Shown: positions 34,650 through 48,406 of the stretch, piece after piece
Position numbering within the stretch: the stretch's first letter is position 1
Layout of the letters: each line of letters starts with the position of its first letter
Source: Anaerospora hongkongensis
GTDB taxonomy: Bacteria > Bacillota > Negativicutes > Sporomusales > DSM-15969
DNA length: 64,000 bases
Direction of reading: 5' to 3'
NCBI RefSeq assembly: GCF_004339805.1
Contig: NZ_SLUI01000012.1
Span: 1-64,000, forward strand
Position numbers and translations under genes: made by a program
The notes under the pieces: model-generated
The model's database searches: none
What the model saw: the letters and a program-made list of their open reading frames with translations, nothing else
What the model was told of the DNA's origin: nothing

Positions 34650-35753
34650 ATGAAAAAGCTTAAATCAAAGTATGGGATACTGCTGGCGGTACTGCTGATT
34701 GGCAGTATTGCAGTAGTTCATAGCGGCGTTTTCGCCGGCAACAAGGAGCAGGCCAAAAGCGGCAGCAATGTAACCAGCCTGAGTGTAAAGATAGCGGAGG
34801 CACAATATGCTGACAGCGTGCCTGGCATTGCACTGAATGGTTCTCTGGAAGGCCGGATATCAGCGACAATTAGCGCTAAGCTTGCCGGACGAATTGAACA
34901 GATTATGGTTGAAGAAGGTCAGCGGGTCAAAGCCGGTGATGAACTGGTTCGGCTGGAATCGGTAGAATTGGCTAATTCGGCGCGGCAGGCGCAGGACGGA
35001 GTAAGAAAAGCCCAAGCCAATTATGAGCTTGCGCTGAATGACTTCAACCGCTATCAGACTTTGTTTGACAAAGGTGCTGTCTCGGAGCAGCAGTTGGATA
35101 ATGCCAAGGCCAAGTTGAAAACCGCTGAGGCTGATTTATCCAGTGCCCAGTCCAGCCAGAGCAGTGCTAATGAGCAATACGGCTATGGGGTAATTACTGC
35201 ACCTGTTGATGGTGTCATTGCCAATAAAACAGCAACAGTAGGACAGGTAGTCTCACCGGGAGCAGCGCTGATGGCCGTACAGGATATCGATCAGGTATAT
35301 GCGGTCATTAATGTGGAACAAAAGGATTTGGGACGTGTGAAAACCGGTCAGAAGGCCAATGTTACTGTAGATGCCTATCCGGGGAAAGTTTTTGCTGGAA
35401 CGGTAGAGGTTATGAATCCGGAAGCAGGCTCTGCAAGCCGGACCTTTAGAACAAAGATTAAGCTGGATAATAGCGGCGGTGAGCTGAAAGCGGGCATGTT
35501 TGCGAAAGTTCAGCTGGAAACCGGGGAAACGGTAAAAGTATTGACTGTTCCGCAGTCCGCTGTTGTTCAAAAGCAAGGTCTATACTATGTATTTACAGTC
35601 GATAACGGTGTGGCGGTACGCCGTCAAATTGAAATCGGTGAAGTGAATGGCAGCACCATAACTGTTATGGCTGGAGTGCAGCCTGGAGAACAGGTGATTG
35701 TAAGCAGTGTCAATAGAATTAATGACGGCGATACTGTGAGAGTAGCGCAATAG
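34650..35753 (+). CDS. RND efflux periplasmic adaptor (membrane fusion protein)
   Basis: The 367-residue protein is an AcrA/MexA-like adaptor that links an inner-membrane RND pump to an outer-membrane channel. It begins with a signal or anchor helix (MKKLKSKYGILLAVLLIGSI). A lipoyl-like half (LEGRISATISAKLAGRIEQI), an alpha-helical hairpin (about 105-170, QARKAQANYELALNDFNRYQ-type), the second lipoyl half (YGVITAPVDGVIANKTATVGQVV) and beta-barrel and proximal domains follow. GGAGG stands 9 bases before the ATG at 34650; the frame's TTG at 34641 is too close. It precedes the pump by 17 bases. No TolC-like gene lies beside it. Confidence 0.92.
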   Translation: MKKLKSKYGILLAVLLIGSIAVVHSGVFAGNKEQAKSGSNVTSLSVKIAEAQYADSVPGIALNGSLEGRISATISAKLAGRIEQIMVEEGQRVKAGDELVRLESVELANSARQAQDGVRKAQANYELALNDFNRYQTLFDKGAVSEQQLDNAKAKLKTAEADLSSAQSSQSSANEQYGYGVITAPVDGVIANKTATVGQVVSPGAALMAVQDIDQVYAVINVEQKDLGRVKTGQKANVTVDAYPGKVFAGTVEVMNPEAGSASRTFRTKIKLDNSGGELKAGMFAKVQLETGETVKVLTVPQSAVVQKQGLYYVFTVDNGVAVRRQIEIGEVNGSTITVMAGVQPGEQVIVSSVNRINDGDTVRVAQ

Positions 35754-35770
35754 AATAGGGGATAAAAGCC

Positions 35771-38700
35771 ATGAAACTTACTGAGATCAGCATTAAGCGG
35801 CCGGTATTTGCCACAATGCTTATAATGGCGCTGGTAGTTTTGGGCTTGTTCAGCTACATGACGTTAAATGTGGATGAATATCCCAATGTTGAAATGCCAG
35901 TCGTTGCCGTAACTGTTCTCTATCCCGGTGCTTCCCCGGAACAGGTAGAGTCAAAGGTAACACAAGAGGTCGAGGAAGCGGTAAATACGGTGGCCGGTGT
36001 TGAGCATATCACTTCAACAATTAGCGAGGGCTCTTCAACAACGGTAATTCAGTTTACGATGGAGACAAATTCGGATACGGCGGCACAAAGTGTGCGCGAT
36101 AAAGTCAGTGCGATACAGGCGTCTTTGCCGCAAGATGTAAAAGCGCCAATTATTTCCCGGTTTGATCCTTCGGATACACCAATTATGTCGCTGGCACTTA
36201 CCGGCAACGTCAGCCAGCGTGAATTAACCGTTATTGCCGAAGATATTGTAACGAAACGCATAAAGACGGCCAATGGCGTGGCATCTGCTGAGGTAAAAGG
36301 CGGTGTGGACAGAGAAATCCGCATTCTGCTGGATAGTGATAAAATGTCATCCTACCAGCTTACCGTGCCGGAAGTACTAAACAGCCTGCGCAATGAGAAT
36401 GTGGACGCTCCCGGCGGTAAAGTAACTGACGGCAGACGGGAAACAAGCCTTAGGGCAGTAGGAAATATGACGTCAGCAGAGCAGTTCCTTAACGTTCCTG
36501 TGGGACAGCGTAACGGTGTCCAGCTTTATGTGAAAAATATAGCGACTGTAGAAGATACCACAGAAGATGTTACCGCAATTACCAAACTCAATAACAAACC
36601 TGCGCTTGGTATCGACATCATGAAACAGTCAGGCAGTAACACGGTGCAAGTTGTGGATAATGTTAAGGCCCACTTAGACTCCATTAAAAAGGAACTTCCT
36701 GCCGGTATTGAATTGGCAATTGTCCGCGATAACTCAAAAACAATTCATGAATCACTGGAAGATGTACAATTTAACCTGATTGTCGGTGCAGTACTGGCGG
36801 TTGCCATCGTATTCCTGTTTTTGGGCAATTGGCGCAGTACCATTATTAGCGGGATTGCGATCCCGGTTTCCGTAATTGCCTCTTTCCTGGCGATGAAGAT
36901 ATTAGGCTTTACGCTCAATACAATGTCTCTTTTGGCGTTATCGCTGGCAGTCGGATTGCTGATTGACGATGCGATCGTTGTAATCGAGAACATTGTGCGT
37001 CACTTGGAAATGGGGAAAAATAAATTTGATGCTGCTCTTGAGGGAACAAATGAAATCGGCCTGGCCGTTATGGCAACGACGCTTACGCTGGTTGCCGTGT
37101 TCCTGCCGGTGGGTATGATGAACGGCATCATTGGCCAGTTCTTCAAAGAGTTCGGTATTACCGTTGCGGTCAGTGTCTTAGTATCATTATTTGTTGCCTT
37201 TACCTTAACGCCCATGCTGTCAGCCTACTATTTGGATCATTCCGAAATAAAAGGTACAAGCAAACTGGGACGTTTGTGGATAAAGTGGAACAATAAATTT
37301 GATACTTGGACAGCGAAATACGGTAAATTTCTAACAAAGGTCTTAGGTCACCGCCGTACAGTAATGCTTGTTGCTGTGGCTATGTTTGTCGGCAGTCTGG
37401 CGCTGGTGCCTTTCCTCGGCTCGACATTTATCCCTGATGCCGACACCGGCGAGATTACCGTTGCGGCAACGGTGGATCCCGGTATGAGCGTGCAAACAGT
37501 AAGTGAGATTGCCGATGAAATGTCGGCTATCATTCACAACAATCCTGAGGTCAAAATGACCTATAGCATAACGAATGCGACGAGTATTGATATATTGACG
37601 GAAATAACTCCAAAAAGTGAGCGCAAGATCAGTGATGTGCAAATTATTGAAGATCTTCGTGAGCAATTGAGTGATATTCCGGGAGTGGACATCAGTGTAT
37701 CCAAGAAATCAGGTATGTCCAGCGGTAAACCTGTATCGCTTATTATTCAGGGACCAGAGATGGAAACACTGGCTGATGTAGCAGATCAGGTTAAGCTGAT
37801 CGTTAAGGCTATACCAGGTGTAGTAGATGTGTCTTCCAGTTACGAAGCGGGCAATCCCGACGTGCAGGTGGTTGTAAAACGGGATCAGGCCTCAGATCTG
37901 GGCATTTCAGCTGCATCCGTTGCCGATACACTGCAGACGATGTTCAATGGTAAAGTGGTGTCTTCCTATAAAGAAGGCGATGATGCGTATGATGTGAAAG
38001 TATTGCTTGATCCGGCAACCCGCAGCAGCTTATCCAGTATTAACAACATTTACCTGTCCAGCAGCAATCGCGGTCAAGGCGGGCAAGCAGCTATGGTTGG
38101 GCTGTCGCAGGTAACGGATACGGTATACGCGACAAGCCCCGCTCAGATCAAGCGCTATGACAATCAGCCGCAAATTACCATCTCGGCAAATTTAAATGGT
38201 ATAACACTTGGTGATTTTAACAAAGAATATGACAAAAAGATGAAAGGCTTTACCATGCCGGAAGGTTATAGCTTTGTGGCTGCCGGTCAGTCCAAGTCTA
38301 TGAATGAGGCTGTAACCAGCATGATGATGGCATTGGCGTTAGCTGTATTGTTTATCTTCTTTGTTTTAGCTTCTCAGTTTGAAAGTTATCTTGATCCGTT
38401 TGCCATTATGCTGGCATTGCCAATGGCAATTATCGGAGCTATTATCGGTCTCTTGGTCATGCATAGTACACTTAGCATCATATCCTTGATTGGGATCATT
38501 ATGTTAATGGGCTTGGTAACCAAGAATGCTATATTGCTGATTGACTTTGCCAAACAGCGGCGGGCAGACGGTGTAGAGCGCAACCAGGCCTTAGTGGAAG
38601 CGGCTGTAACCCGTATGCGGCCAATCATCATGACTACGCTGGCCATGATAGCCGGAATGATGCCTTTGGCACTTGGTATTGGACCGGGAGCTGAAGCCCG

Positions 38701-38854
38701 CGCCCCGATGGCTCACGCGATTATCGGCGGCTTGATTACATCGACGGTTCTGACATTAATTGTCGTTCCGGTAGTGTATACGCTGCTTGATGATGTGAAG
38801 AACGGCAAATTCAGCTTGCGGAAGAAAAAGGGGCCGGCGGTACAAGAGGATTAG
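35771..38854 (+). CDS. RND family multidrug efflux pump (HAE1)
   Basis: The 1027-residue pump has the 12-helix RND layout with two large periplasmic loops. Recognisable parts are the start [24 protein letters not shown], the porter motif [21 protein letters not shown], and the proton-relay helix [17 protein letters not shown] (about 390-410). The second-half equivalent is [20 protein letters not shown], and the end is the usual [22 protein letters not shown]. It exports drugs or toxic organic compounds in exchange for protons. It forms one transcript with the adaptor and is probably repressed by the TetR protein encoded at 33983. Confidence 0.95.
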   Translation: MKLTEISIKRPVFATMLIMALVVLGLFSYMTLNVDEYPNVEMPVVAVTVLYPGASPEQVESKVTQEVEEAVNTVAGVEHITSTISEGSSTTVIQFTMETNSDTAAQSVRDKVSAIQASLPQDVKAPIISRFDPSDTPIMSLALTGNVSQRELTVIAEDIVTKRIKTANGVASAEVKGGVDREIRILLDSDKMSSYQLTVPEVLNSLRNENVDAPGGKVTDGRRETSLRAVGNMTSAEQFLNVPVGQRNGVQLYVKNIATVEDTTEDVTAITKLNNKPALGIDIMKQSGSNTVQVVDNVKAHLDSIKKELPAGIELAIVRDNSKTIHESLEDVQFNLIVGAVLAVAIVFLFLGNWRSTIISGIAIPVSVIASFLAMKILGFTLNTMSLLALSLAVGLLIDDAIVVIENIVRHLEMGKNKFDAALEGTNEIGLAVMATTLTLVAVFLPVGMMNGIIGQFFKEFGITVAVSVLVSLFVAFTLTPMLSAYYLDHSEIKGTSKLGRLWIKWNNKFDTWTAKYGKFLTKVLGHRRTVMLVAVAMFVGSLALVPFLGSTFIPDADTGEITVAATVDPGMSVQTVSEIADEMSAIIHNNPEVKMTYSITNATSIDILTEITPKSERKISDVQIIEDLREQLSDIPGVDISVSKKSGMSSGKPVSLIIQGPEMETLADVADQVKLIVKAIPGVVDVSSSYEAGNPDVQVVVKRDQASDLGISAASVADTLQTMFNGKVVSSYKEGDDAYDVKVLLDPATRSSLSSINNIYLSSSNRGQGGQAAMVGLSQVTDTVYATSPAQIKRYDNQPQITISANLNGITLGDFNKEYDKKMKGFTMPEGYSFVAAGQSKSMNEAVTSMMMALALAVLFIFFVLASQFESYLDPFAIMLALPMAIIGAIIGLLVMHSTLSIISLIGIIMLMGLVTKNAILLIDFAKQRRADGVERNQALVEAAVTRMRPIIMTTLAMIAGMMPLALGIGPGAEARAPMAHAIIGGLITSTVLTLIVVPVVYTLLDDVKNGKFSLRKKKGPAVQED

Positions 38855-38879
38855 GTAAAGAAGCAAGTGTGAAACGAAG

Positions 38880-38920
38880 AGGAACCGTCCTGGCTTTTGT
38901 ATATTGCCTGGGCGGTTCCC
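38880..38920 (+). terminator. hairpin between the RND pump gene and the 787-residue protein gene
   Basis: GGAACCGTCC and GGGCGGTTCC pair over 10 bases with one G-T pair, around a 19-base loop. There is no T-run; it could attenuate rather than stop transcription into the next gene. Confidence 0.45.
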
Positions 38921-38955
38921 TTGCGTCTGCTAAGCTCTGGAAAAGAGGTGAATAA

Positions 38956-41319
38956 ATGGGTAAATCATTTTCTGCAGTCAAGAGAGTAGTGAGTCGTACT
39001 TTCTGGCGCAATACATTTAATCGCGATATTGTTTTGCAGCTGATCGTCAGTATATTGATGGCCTCTTTGGTGGCCGGTCTAATTTCAGTAGCTGCAGATT
39101 CTTTCTTTGGTAAGACGTTAACTACCATCGTAGGTGAATATGGTGAATTTGATGTCATTGTTAATGTACGCGAAGAAAAAAGGGAAGAAGGCAGTGCGGA
39201 AATAGAAAAAATTATTCAGCAAGCTTTTCCGGGTGCGAAACTGCAGACCGGGCCTACAATAACCGGGCTGACAAGCTTTTTCGTAGGGCTGCCTGGTGAA
39301 TATAAAACAAAGGAGACTTATGAGCAGCTGGATAATACATTCAGCAGTGTTCCAGGCAAGTCAGGCATCAGTATCATGACCGAGCCCCGTGTGACGATCA
39401 AGGGCGTTCCGGATGGTGCCAAAAGTATGCTGGTAGACCGCATTATGCAAATCGACGGTGTTTTATTTGCCTTTCGTGATGGCGGCTCGGTAACCGTTAT
39501 CCTGTCGGCAATTGATAAATCGGCTTTTGTTAATCAAGAGATTCAAAAGCTGATTAATGAGCGGCAAATTATTGAAATTACATTCCCTGTGGGCAGTGAA
39601 CCGGAAAACGTCATCCGATTAGGGGACCGGATTGCCGCAGCCATCCGTGAGGAGAAGGCTGTTACGGTGGCAGAAAATGTTTCTGTTGACTCCAAGAATA
39701 ATGAAATGGTCTATATCGTCAGCACGATGATCGAGTTAAAGCGTTTTCTGACTTCTTACGCCACGCAGATTACTCTTACACCGCAAAGTACTGATCAGCC
39801 TGCTCCCGGTGACATCATTGCCTTTCAGGGGACGGCTGCAGTGCCGCTCATTACCGGCGCAGTGACGGATGCAGGCAATATATTGGTGCAGGTAAAAAGC
39901 GTCGGGATCAATGGCAGTGCTGAGGGAACGATTACACAGGGAACAGCTGCTCAATTAAGCAACACTGCAGGACGTAAGCTTAAGGATAATCGCATTGGAG
40001 AGGAGGCGTTTACTGCAACCTACCGGAATCCGCGGCAGCAATTGGCAAATGCGCTGACCGAGACGTCGAAGCTGGTAGGGCAAATTCCCGGCCTGGCTGT
40101 GGATACGCAGAATATGGCTGGAATCGGCATCAACACACTGAATAATTACAATAATGGTGTTGGGGCAATTGAACAAACCTTGACAAGCCTCCAGGCTGCA
40201 GGCAGCACGATTCAGGCCGCTACCGGTGCCATGGCCGGCTTGAGTACAGAAGGACTGCAGACGCAATTAGGGAATTCATCTCGTGCGCTCAGCGCTTTGG
40301 CTTCAACGCTGCAAGTCCTGCAATTGGTTAATCCGCAGGTAGCCGGATCAATTGCGGAATTAAATACAACCGGCCAGACCTTGGACAGCCTGCAGTCGGC
40401 ACTTGTCTCGCTTGACAGGGTTGCGGCCAACGCTCGCAATGCGCAGACGGCGATTGGCACAATTGTAACGGAAGGAAATAGTACGTTAGCTAAAGTACGG
40501 GCTTTTGATGTAACGGGTGCTCGCCAGAATTTAACGACGTTAAGCGGACGTCTTACTGAGGTGCAGCAGTTTAATACTCCGCTGGTGGCCGCACAATTGC
40601 AATACCTGGCGGCAGCTGTGCCCAATATGCGGGATGACGAAATCAGCCGCTCCGAGCAGTTATTTGATCAAATTATCGGCGGACAGGTAATTCCCAGTCA
40701 ACGGATTCAGATTATGACAAGCAGCAATATCACTGTCGATTTTATAGCACCTGTTATTTATCGTGAGGCGGGACATGAGAATCTGTCAATCTATACTGCA
40801 CAGCTGGGAACTATTCAGCAAGATCCGCGTGCGCAGGTGATGATAATCCTAATGCAGGTAAAAGCTATTTTAGCGGCAATGGTTGCCTTAATTGCTACAG
40901 TGTTATTTTTAGTGCTTGATCATACGGCGGTGATGACGATGCTTCGCCGCCAAGGCCGCAGCACGGGTAAGCCGGAGAAGGGCTGGCGGCGAAGAGTACA
41001 AGAGTTCCGGGCTGTATTTGCCGCGCCGGAGTGCCTTTATGGCATGGCAATTGGTGCGGTGCTGCTGACTGCTATCTTTATCATTGCCGGTGGCGGCATA
41101 CCCTATTTACCTTGGATTGGCGTACCGTTTTTAGGAGCGCTGCTCGGGTTAGCGGTAGCTAATAATGCTGAAAAAATCAGTCCTTTAGCACTGGACGAAG
41201 TAACGGCAGGGGAGGCATTAGGACTTTCGTATGATGAGATTATGCGGGAAATTGTTGTTCCTAATGGCAGGCCGGGACTACTGCAGAAAATGAATGCTTA
41301 CAAAGTGAAGTTTAAATAG
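38956..41319 (+). CDS. 787-residue membrane protein with EAA-like C-terminal loop
   Basis: I do not recognise a named family. A basic N-terminus and one membrane helix (about 27-48) lead into some 580 residues facing outward. These comprise an alpha/beta part (about 55-350) and a long low-complexity helical part (about 400-600) rich in A, Q, T and L with heptad-like spacing. Two to three helices follow at about 632-655, 692-712 and 716-735. The cytoplasmic tail reads EALGLSYDEIMREIVVPNG, then RPGLL (about 753-776). Its spacing is exactly that of the EAA loop by which ABC importer permeases contact their ATPase. GAGG precedes the ATG. It follows the RND pump by 100 bases on the same strand. 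Confidence 0.75.
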   Translation: MGKSFSAVKRVVSRTFWRNTFNRDIVLQLIVSILMASLVAGLISVAADSFFGKTLTTIVGEYGEFDVIVNVREEKREEGSAEIEKIIQQAFPGAKLQTGPTITGLTSFFVGLPGEYKTKETYEQLDNTFSSVPGKSGISIMTEPRVTIKGVPDGAKSMLVDRIMQIDGVLFAFRDGGSVTVILSAIDKSAFVNQEIQKLINERQIIEITFPVGSEPENVIRLGDRIAAAIREEKAVTVAENVSVDSKNNEMVYIVSTMIELKRFLTSYATQITLTPQSTDQPAPGDIIAFQGTAAVPLITGAVTDAGNILVQVKSVGINGSAEGTITQGTAAQLSNTAGRKLKDNRIGEEAFTATYRNPRQQLANALTETSKLVGQIPGLAVDTQNMAGIGINTLNNYNNGVGAIEQTLTSLQAAGSTIQAATGAMAGLSTEGLQTQLGNSSRALSALASTLQVLQLVNPQVAGSIAELNTTGQTLDSLQSALVSLDRVAANARNAQTAIGTIVTEGNSTLAKVRAFDVTGARQNLTTLSGRLTEVQQFNTPLVAAQLQYLAAAVPNMRDDEISRSEQLFDQIIGGQVIPSQRIQIMTSSNITVDFIAPVIYREAGHENLSIYTAQLGTIQQDPRAQVMIILMQVKAILAAMVALIATVLFLVLDHTAVMTMLRRQGRSTGKPEKGWRRRVQEFRAVFAAPECLYGMAIGAVLLTAIFIIAGGGIPYLPWIGVPFLGALLGLAVANNAEKISPLALDEVTAGEALGLSYDEIMREIVVPNGRPGLLQKMNAYKVKFK

Positions 41320-41359
41320 CAAAAGTGCCGGATGAGTTCCGGCACTTTTGCTATTTAAA
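41311..41359. terminator. 21-bp perfect hairpin, bidirectional terminator
   Basis: TTTAAATAGCAAAAGTGCCG plus one G, 41311-41331, is exactly complementary to 41339-41359 around the loop ATGAGTT. It contains the TAG stop of the 787-residue protein and has A- and T-rich ends, so it can terminate either way between converging genes. Such a long perfect stem is unusual for a simple terminator. Confidence 0.85.
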
Positions 41360-41434
41360 TCGAAAATATTTCATTATCTATACAGGAAGTAATGGGGTGC
41401 TTGGTGAACATTTCTATAACCGCAGGAAAAGGAG

Positions 41435-42340
41435 CTACTTATCAATAACTGACTCTCCCTGCAAAAGTGCTTTCTTAGCAAAGCTAAGCCATAATTGTGC
41501 TGCATGAGACAAATAGCGTCCCTTCTTCCAAATCACGGACATTTGATGCCAAATTTGTGGACTTGCCAGGGGTATGGAGGTTACTGATTTTGAACTAAGC
41601 TCGGCACAGAGCTTACTTGGTAAAAACGCTATCCCCAGATTGGCTGCCACGGTTTGAACCATTAGTTCCCGTTGCGAGGTTTCGAAAATAATTCTGGGTT
41701 GAAAACCAACCATTTTACAGTGATCAATAATTTCATCATGAAGACTGAAATCATCCCGATAAATTACAAAGGACTCATTGGCCAGATCCTTCAGATCTAT
41801 CTCCGAAAGACGGCTTAAGGGATTGTCCAAATGAATAATGACTCTAAGCGGATCATTCGTCAGCGAGAATGATTCGTATACTGCGTCATCCGGAATATTG
41901 CAGACGACGCCAATGTCCAGCGTGCCTTCCTGTACCCGAAGCTCAACATTTTTTGAGCCATGCTCGTACAATTCAATATCAATTTGCGGATACTTCTTCC
42001 GGAACTCGCCCAGCAGCTGGGCAAATACAGTAGCTTCGGTAACCGGTGGAAGTCCGATTAAAATTCTGCCTTTCTCCAGCTTGAATTCATTCTCAAACTC
42101 TGTCGTTAAATTGTTAAACATAGATACTACTTGCTGAGCCTGACCAAGAAAGATGACTCCTGCATCTGTGAGCTGAACAGATTTAGAGTTGCGATTGAAC
42201 AAGGTGACGCCTAGATCGGTTTCCAGATCTTTAATCATTTTGCTTATGGCTGACTGTGATACATGAGCAGCAACGGCAGCTTTACTAAAGCTTTTCTGGC
42301 GAGCAACTTCAATAAAATATTTTAAATGATGGATATCCAT
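41435..42340 (-). CDS. LysR family transcriptional regulator
   Basis: The 301-residue regulator begins with the LysR helix-turn-helix MDIHHLKYFIEVARQKSFSKAAVAAHVSQSAISKMIKDLE. The ligand-binding domain follows (about 90-295) with GRILIGLPPVTEATVFAQLLGEF and LGIAFLPSKLCAEL. It resembles CynR/CysL-type members (start MDIHHLKYF). GGGGG precedes the ATG. It diverges from pyruvate:ferredoxin oxidoreductase and has a LysR-type box directly upstream, so it probably regulates itself and perhaps the oxidoreductase. Confidence 0.92.
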   Translation of the reverse strand: MDIHHLKYFIEVARQKSFSKAAVAAHVSQSAISKMIKDLETDLGVTLFNRNSKSVQLTDAGVIFLGQAQQVVSMFNNLTTEFENEFKLEKGRILIGLPPVTEATVFAQLLGEFRKKYPQIDIELYEHGSKNVELRVQEGTLDIGVVCNIPDDAVYESFSLTNDPLRVIIHLDNPLSRLSEIDLKDLANESFVIYRDDFSLHDEIIDHCKMVGFQPRIIFETSQRELMVQTVAANLGIAFLPSKLCAELSSKSVTSIPLASPQIWHQMSVIWKKGRYLSHAAQLWLSFAKKALLQGESVIDK

Positions 42341-42360
42341 AGGCCACCCCCTGCCTCTAT

Positions 42361-42387
42361 TTTACTATCTATAAAAGTCATAGTAAA
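42361..42387. promoter_or_regulatory. LysR box (T-N11-A dyad)
   Basis: TTTACTAT and ATAGTAAA are exact complements with 11 bases between them, matching the T-N11-A rule for LysR-type binding sites. It begins 20 bases upstream of the lysR start, the usual autoregulatory position. A further half-site-like TTTTACTT lies at about 42403. The rest of the 42388-42674 gap is AT-rich. It has a TTGACA at 42476 with a weak -10, and an imperfect dyad TGCTTGA/TTAAGCA around 42625-42643. No further gene is visible there. Confidence 0.7.
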
Positions 42388-42656
42388 TATCATTATTATA
42401 TATTTTACTTGTGGTTTAGGCATGTGTAATATAAGATTTAGCGGGATTATCCTGAAACAGGAAATGAATGAATTTTTGACACGAGAGAAATTGTTGGAAT
42501 ATTTTTTCATTTCGGGATTACTGAAGCTTTTAATCTTCTTTAGTAACAAAACCAGGAGAATTGATGCTGACGGGTGAACAACTTTTTAACTGCATTTTTT
42601 GTGGTAACTGTTTTGCGGTTACTGCTTGAAGTGTTTAAGCAACTAAATTGAAGTAA

Positions 42657-46217
<3,561 letters not shown>

Positions 46218-46230
46218 ATTGCAACAAAGA

Positions 46231-46259
46231 AGCAGCCGGCATATTGCCGGCTGCTTTTC
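46231..46259 (+). terminator. intrinsic terminator of nifJ
   Basis: GCAGCCGGC and GCCGGCTGC form a perfect 9-bp stem around ATATT, followed by TTTTCT. It begins 14 bases after the stop. Confidence 0.9.
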
Positions 46260-46286
46260 TCTGAATAGAAGGTCTGGAATCGGGTA

Positions 46287-46329
46287 ATAAAAAAGCCTGC
46301 AAAGCACTGTGATCAGTACTTTGCAGGCT
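46287..46329 (-). terminator. intrinsic terminator of the citrate transporter gene
   Basis: AGCCTGCAAAG and CTTTGCAGGCT pair over 11 bases, and the stem extends inward by ACTG/CAGT after one mismatch. On the minus strand it is followed by TTTTTTATT. Confidence 0.9.
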
Positions 46330-46358
46330 CCTTGCTTAATTTTATAAGCACTATCGGC

Positions 46359-47666
46359 TTAGATGTGGATATAACCCAAGACAACAGCAGTGATTAACCA
46401 GAGAACGGAAATGCCGATAGCTGGAAGCAGGGCAAATTTCTGGAGATCACCGAATTCGACTTTGTTCAGACCTACCAGGAGATAGGTGGAAGGAACTAGC
46501 GGGCTCAGGAGATGTGCACCCTGGCCAATCAATGCGGCACGGCCCATTTCAGCGGCACTGACGCCATACGTGGCACCAGCTTTAGCCAGCACGGGCAGAA
46601 CTCCGAAATAATAAGCATCATTTGTTAAGAAGAAAGTACCTGGCAAGCTGAGCAGGGCGGAAATAAAGGCCATATGAGGTCCCAGCTCAGGCGGAATGGC
46701 AGCAATCAGTGCTTTGGCCATTGCATCAACCATTTTACTGCCGGACATAACTCCCATGAAAATACCGGCAGCGAAAACCATGGCAACTACGGGCATTGCA
46801 TTTGCGCCGTTGGCCACAATGCGCTCCTGCTGTTCTTTTAAGCTGCGATAGTTTATTAACAGGGCCAGACCAGTACCGATCATGAACAGGATTGCGAGTG
46901 GTAGAGCGCCGTACATTAGTGCCACCATCAATATGGTAGTTAACGCAAGATTTGCCCAGAACATTTGAGGGCGTTTCAGTTTTTCTACTTCCGGATCCTC
47001 AGCCATAGCGGCTTGTTCGGCATGGGCAGTATTATCCAGGTGGATGATTCCCAGTCGTTCTCTTTCTTTCAGACCCCAGCGGTAAGCGATGAAGCAAACC
47101 CAGAGAGTACCAACGACCATACCGGGAATAAGAGGAACGAAGACATCGCCGGCTTCAAGTCCTAGTGATGCCAGAACGCGACCGGTAGGGCCGCCCCAGG
47201 GGATAATATTCATCACACTATTTTGCATAACAGCAAGGGAGGGAAGGATCAACGGGTTGAGTCCGATACGCCTGTGAACGGCCAGCATAGCTGAACAGGT
47301 TACCATATAAGTGGTAGAGCCGTCACCGTCAAGGGAGATAATGGCGGCGAGAACAGCAGTGCCAACGGCAACTTTCACCGGGTCGCCGTGAACCATTTGC
47401 AAAATCTTTTTAATTAGTGGATCAAAAAGACCAGCGTCAATCATTACACCGAAAAATAAGATGGCAAAACAAATCATAATACCGGTAGGTGCCACTTGTT
47501 TAACACCGTCAAAGGCCCATTTGCCAAGCTGAGGCGCAAAGCCCAGGCTAAGCATGAATACAACAGGAACTAGCATTAGCGCGACCATAGCGGACATGCG
47601 CTTAGACATAATTAAATACATAAAGACAATGACCATCAAGAAACCCATTGAAGCCATTAAAGACAT
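46359..47666 (-). CDS. CitMHS family citrate transporter
   Basis: The 435-residue inner-membrane protein has about 12 helices and fits the CitMHS family of divalent-metal-citrate/proton symporters. It shows SKRMSAMVALMLVPVVFMLSLG near the start, DGDGSTTYMVTCSAML in the first half and SLPGTFFLTNDAYYFGVLPVLAKAG in the second. GGAGG lies 11 bases before the ATG. It stands opposite the citrate lyase genes across a shared 455-base gap, so it very likely supplies their citrate. CitT- or CitS-type carriers, which are more common beside citrate lyase, are absent here. Confidence 0.92.
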   Translation of the reverse strand: MSLMASMGFLMVIVFMYLIMSKRMSAMVALMLVPVVFMLSLGFAPQLGKWAFDGVKQVAPTGIMICFAILFFGVMIDAGLFDPLIKKILQMVHGDPVKVAVGTAVLAAIISLDGDGSTTYMVTCSAMLAVHRRIGLNPLILPSLAVMQNSVMNIIPWGGPTGRVLASLGLEAGDVFVPLIPGMVVGTLWVCFIAYRWGLKERERLGIIHLDNTAHAEQAAMAEDPEVEKLKRPQMFWANLALTTILMVALMYGALPLAILFMIGTGLALLINYRSLKEQQERIVANGANAMPVVAMVFAAGIFMGVMSGSKMVDAMAKALIAAIPPELGPHMAFISALLSLPGTFFLTNDAYYFGVLPVLAKAGATYGVSAAEMGRAALIGQGAHLLSPLVPSTYLLVGLNKVEFGDLQKFALLPAIGISVLWLITAVVLGYIHI

Positions 47667-48121
47667 AAGTTTGTTACCTCCTGTTTAATTATCGGAATAT
47701 TATGCTACTTCAAGCCAGTAGCCGGCCGATGCTTCCCTCCTTATCACCGTTTCTTTTTGGAAAGACACAAGATTGTAATAAAATCGGAAAATTACCGCTT
47801 GTGTAAAGAGTAGCACATCTAGATGAAAAAGCCGTTATTTTGATCATTTTGTTTATAAAATATTGTTGGTAAAAAGTGCTGCGGATAAGAATAGACTGCA
47901 GAAAATGCTGGTTCTAAAAGGGTTAAGGCCGGTTTTGCACGGTGAGGTTATGGTCATTATGAACAAATGCCGGCCTGAGAGTGGAGGCATGAATTTCAGG
48001 GTAAAATGAACGAAATGACCAAATAGTTTTCAATATGGCTGTACAATGGTACTCTCTAATTAACTGATTTTTTTGATTCGATAATGGCAAGGCCATTGTC
48101 TATTTGTATGGAGGTGTAATT
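47667..48121. promoter_or_regulatory. divergent control region between citrate transporter and citrate lyase genes
   Basis: This 455-base gap must hold both promoters. I see an inverted repeat ACACAAG (47765-47771)/CTTGTGT (47798-47804), an AT-rich tract around 47840-47870 and the dyad AATGGC-AAG-GCCATT at 48083-48097, 25 bases before citD. None of the -35/-10 pairs is convincing. The operon-encoded response regulator is the natural candidate to bind here. I see no gene in it. Confidence 0.5.
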
Positions 48122-48406
48122 ATGGGGAATTTACTTCAACCGGGTCAGGCGGGAACAATCGAGTCTAATGACATTATTGTCACCGTAGCCCCGGCAGCAG
48201 CCGAAGACGGTATTGTCATTGAGCTTACCAGCCCTGTTATGAAACAGTATGGGAAACGGATACGGGAAGTGATAACAGAAACACTGCTGGAGGCAGGAGT
48301 GAAACATGCTTTCGTTCAGGCCAATGATAAAGGAGCGCTTGACTGTACGATTAGAGCCAGAGTGCAGACTGCTGTTGCCAGAGCGCTGCAAGAGGGAGGG
48401 AATTAA
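48122..48406 (+). CDS. citD: citrate lyase gamma subunit (acyl carrier protein)
   Basis: The 94-residue protein carries the 2'-(5''-triphosphoribosyl)-3'-dephospho-CoA arm of citrate lyase. The attachment serine is Ser15 in GTIESNDIIV, matching the conserved ESSD serine of other CitD proteins. The frame begins at 48104, but GGAGG 7 bases before the ATG at 48122 gives the start (MGNLLQPGQAGTIES). It ends one base before citE begins. Loading the arm needs CitG, CitX and CitC, which are not in this window. Confidence 0.95.
   Translation: MGNLLQPGQAGTIESNDIIVTVAPAAAEDGIVIELTSPVMKQYGKRIREVITETLLEAGVKHAFVQANDKGALDCTIRARVQTAVARALQEGGN

Noticed and set aside
42326..42577. 83-residue frame between lysR and nifJ
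   Set aside because: It overlaps the lysR start and its operator, has no good ribosome site, and has an unlikely amino-acid make-up.
48085..48100. Possible sigma-54 promoter before citD
   Set aside because: TGGCA is present but the -12 element reads TTGT rather than TTGC and the -24 lacks its flanking bases; the nearby sigma-54 activator belongs to another operon.
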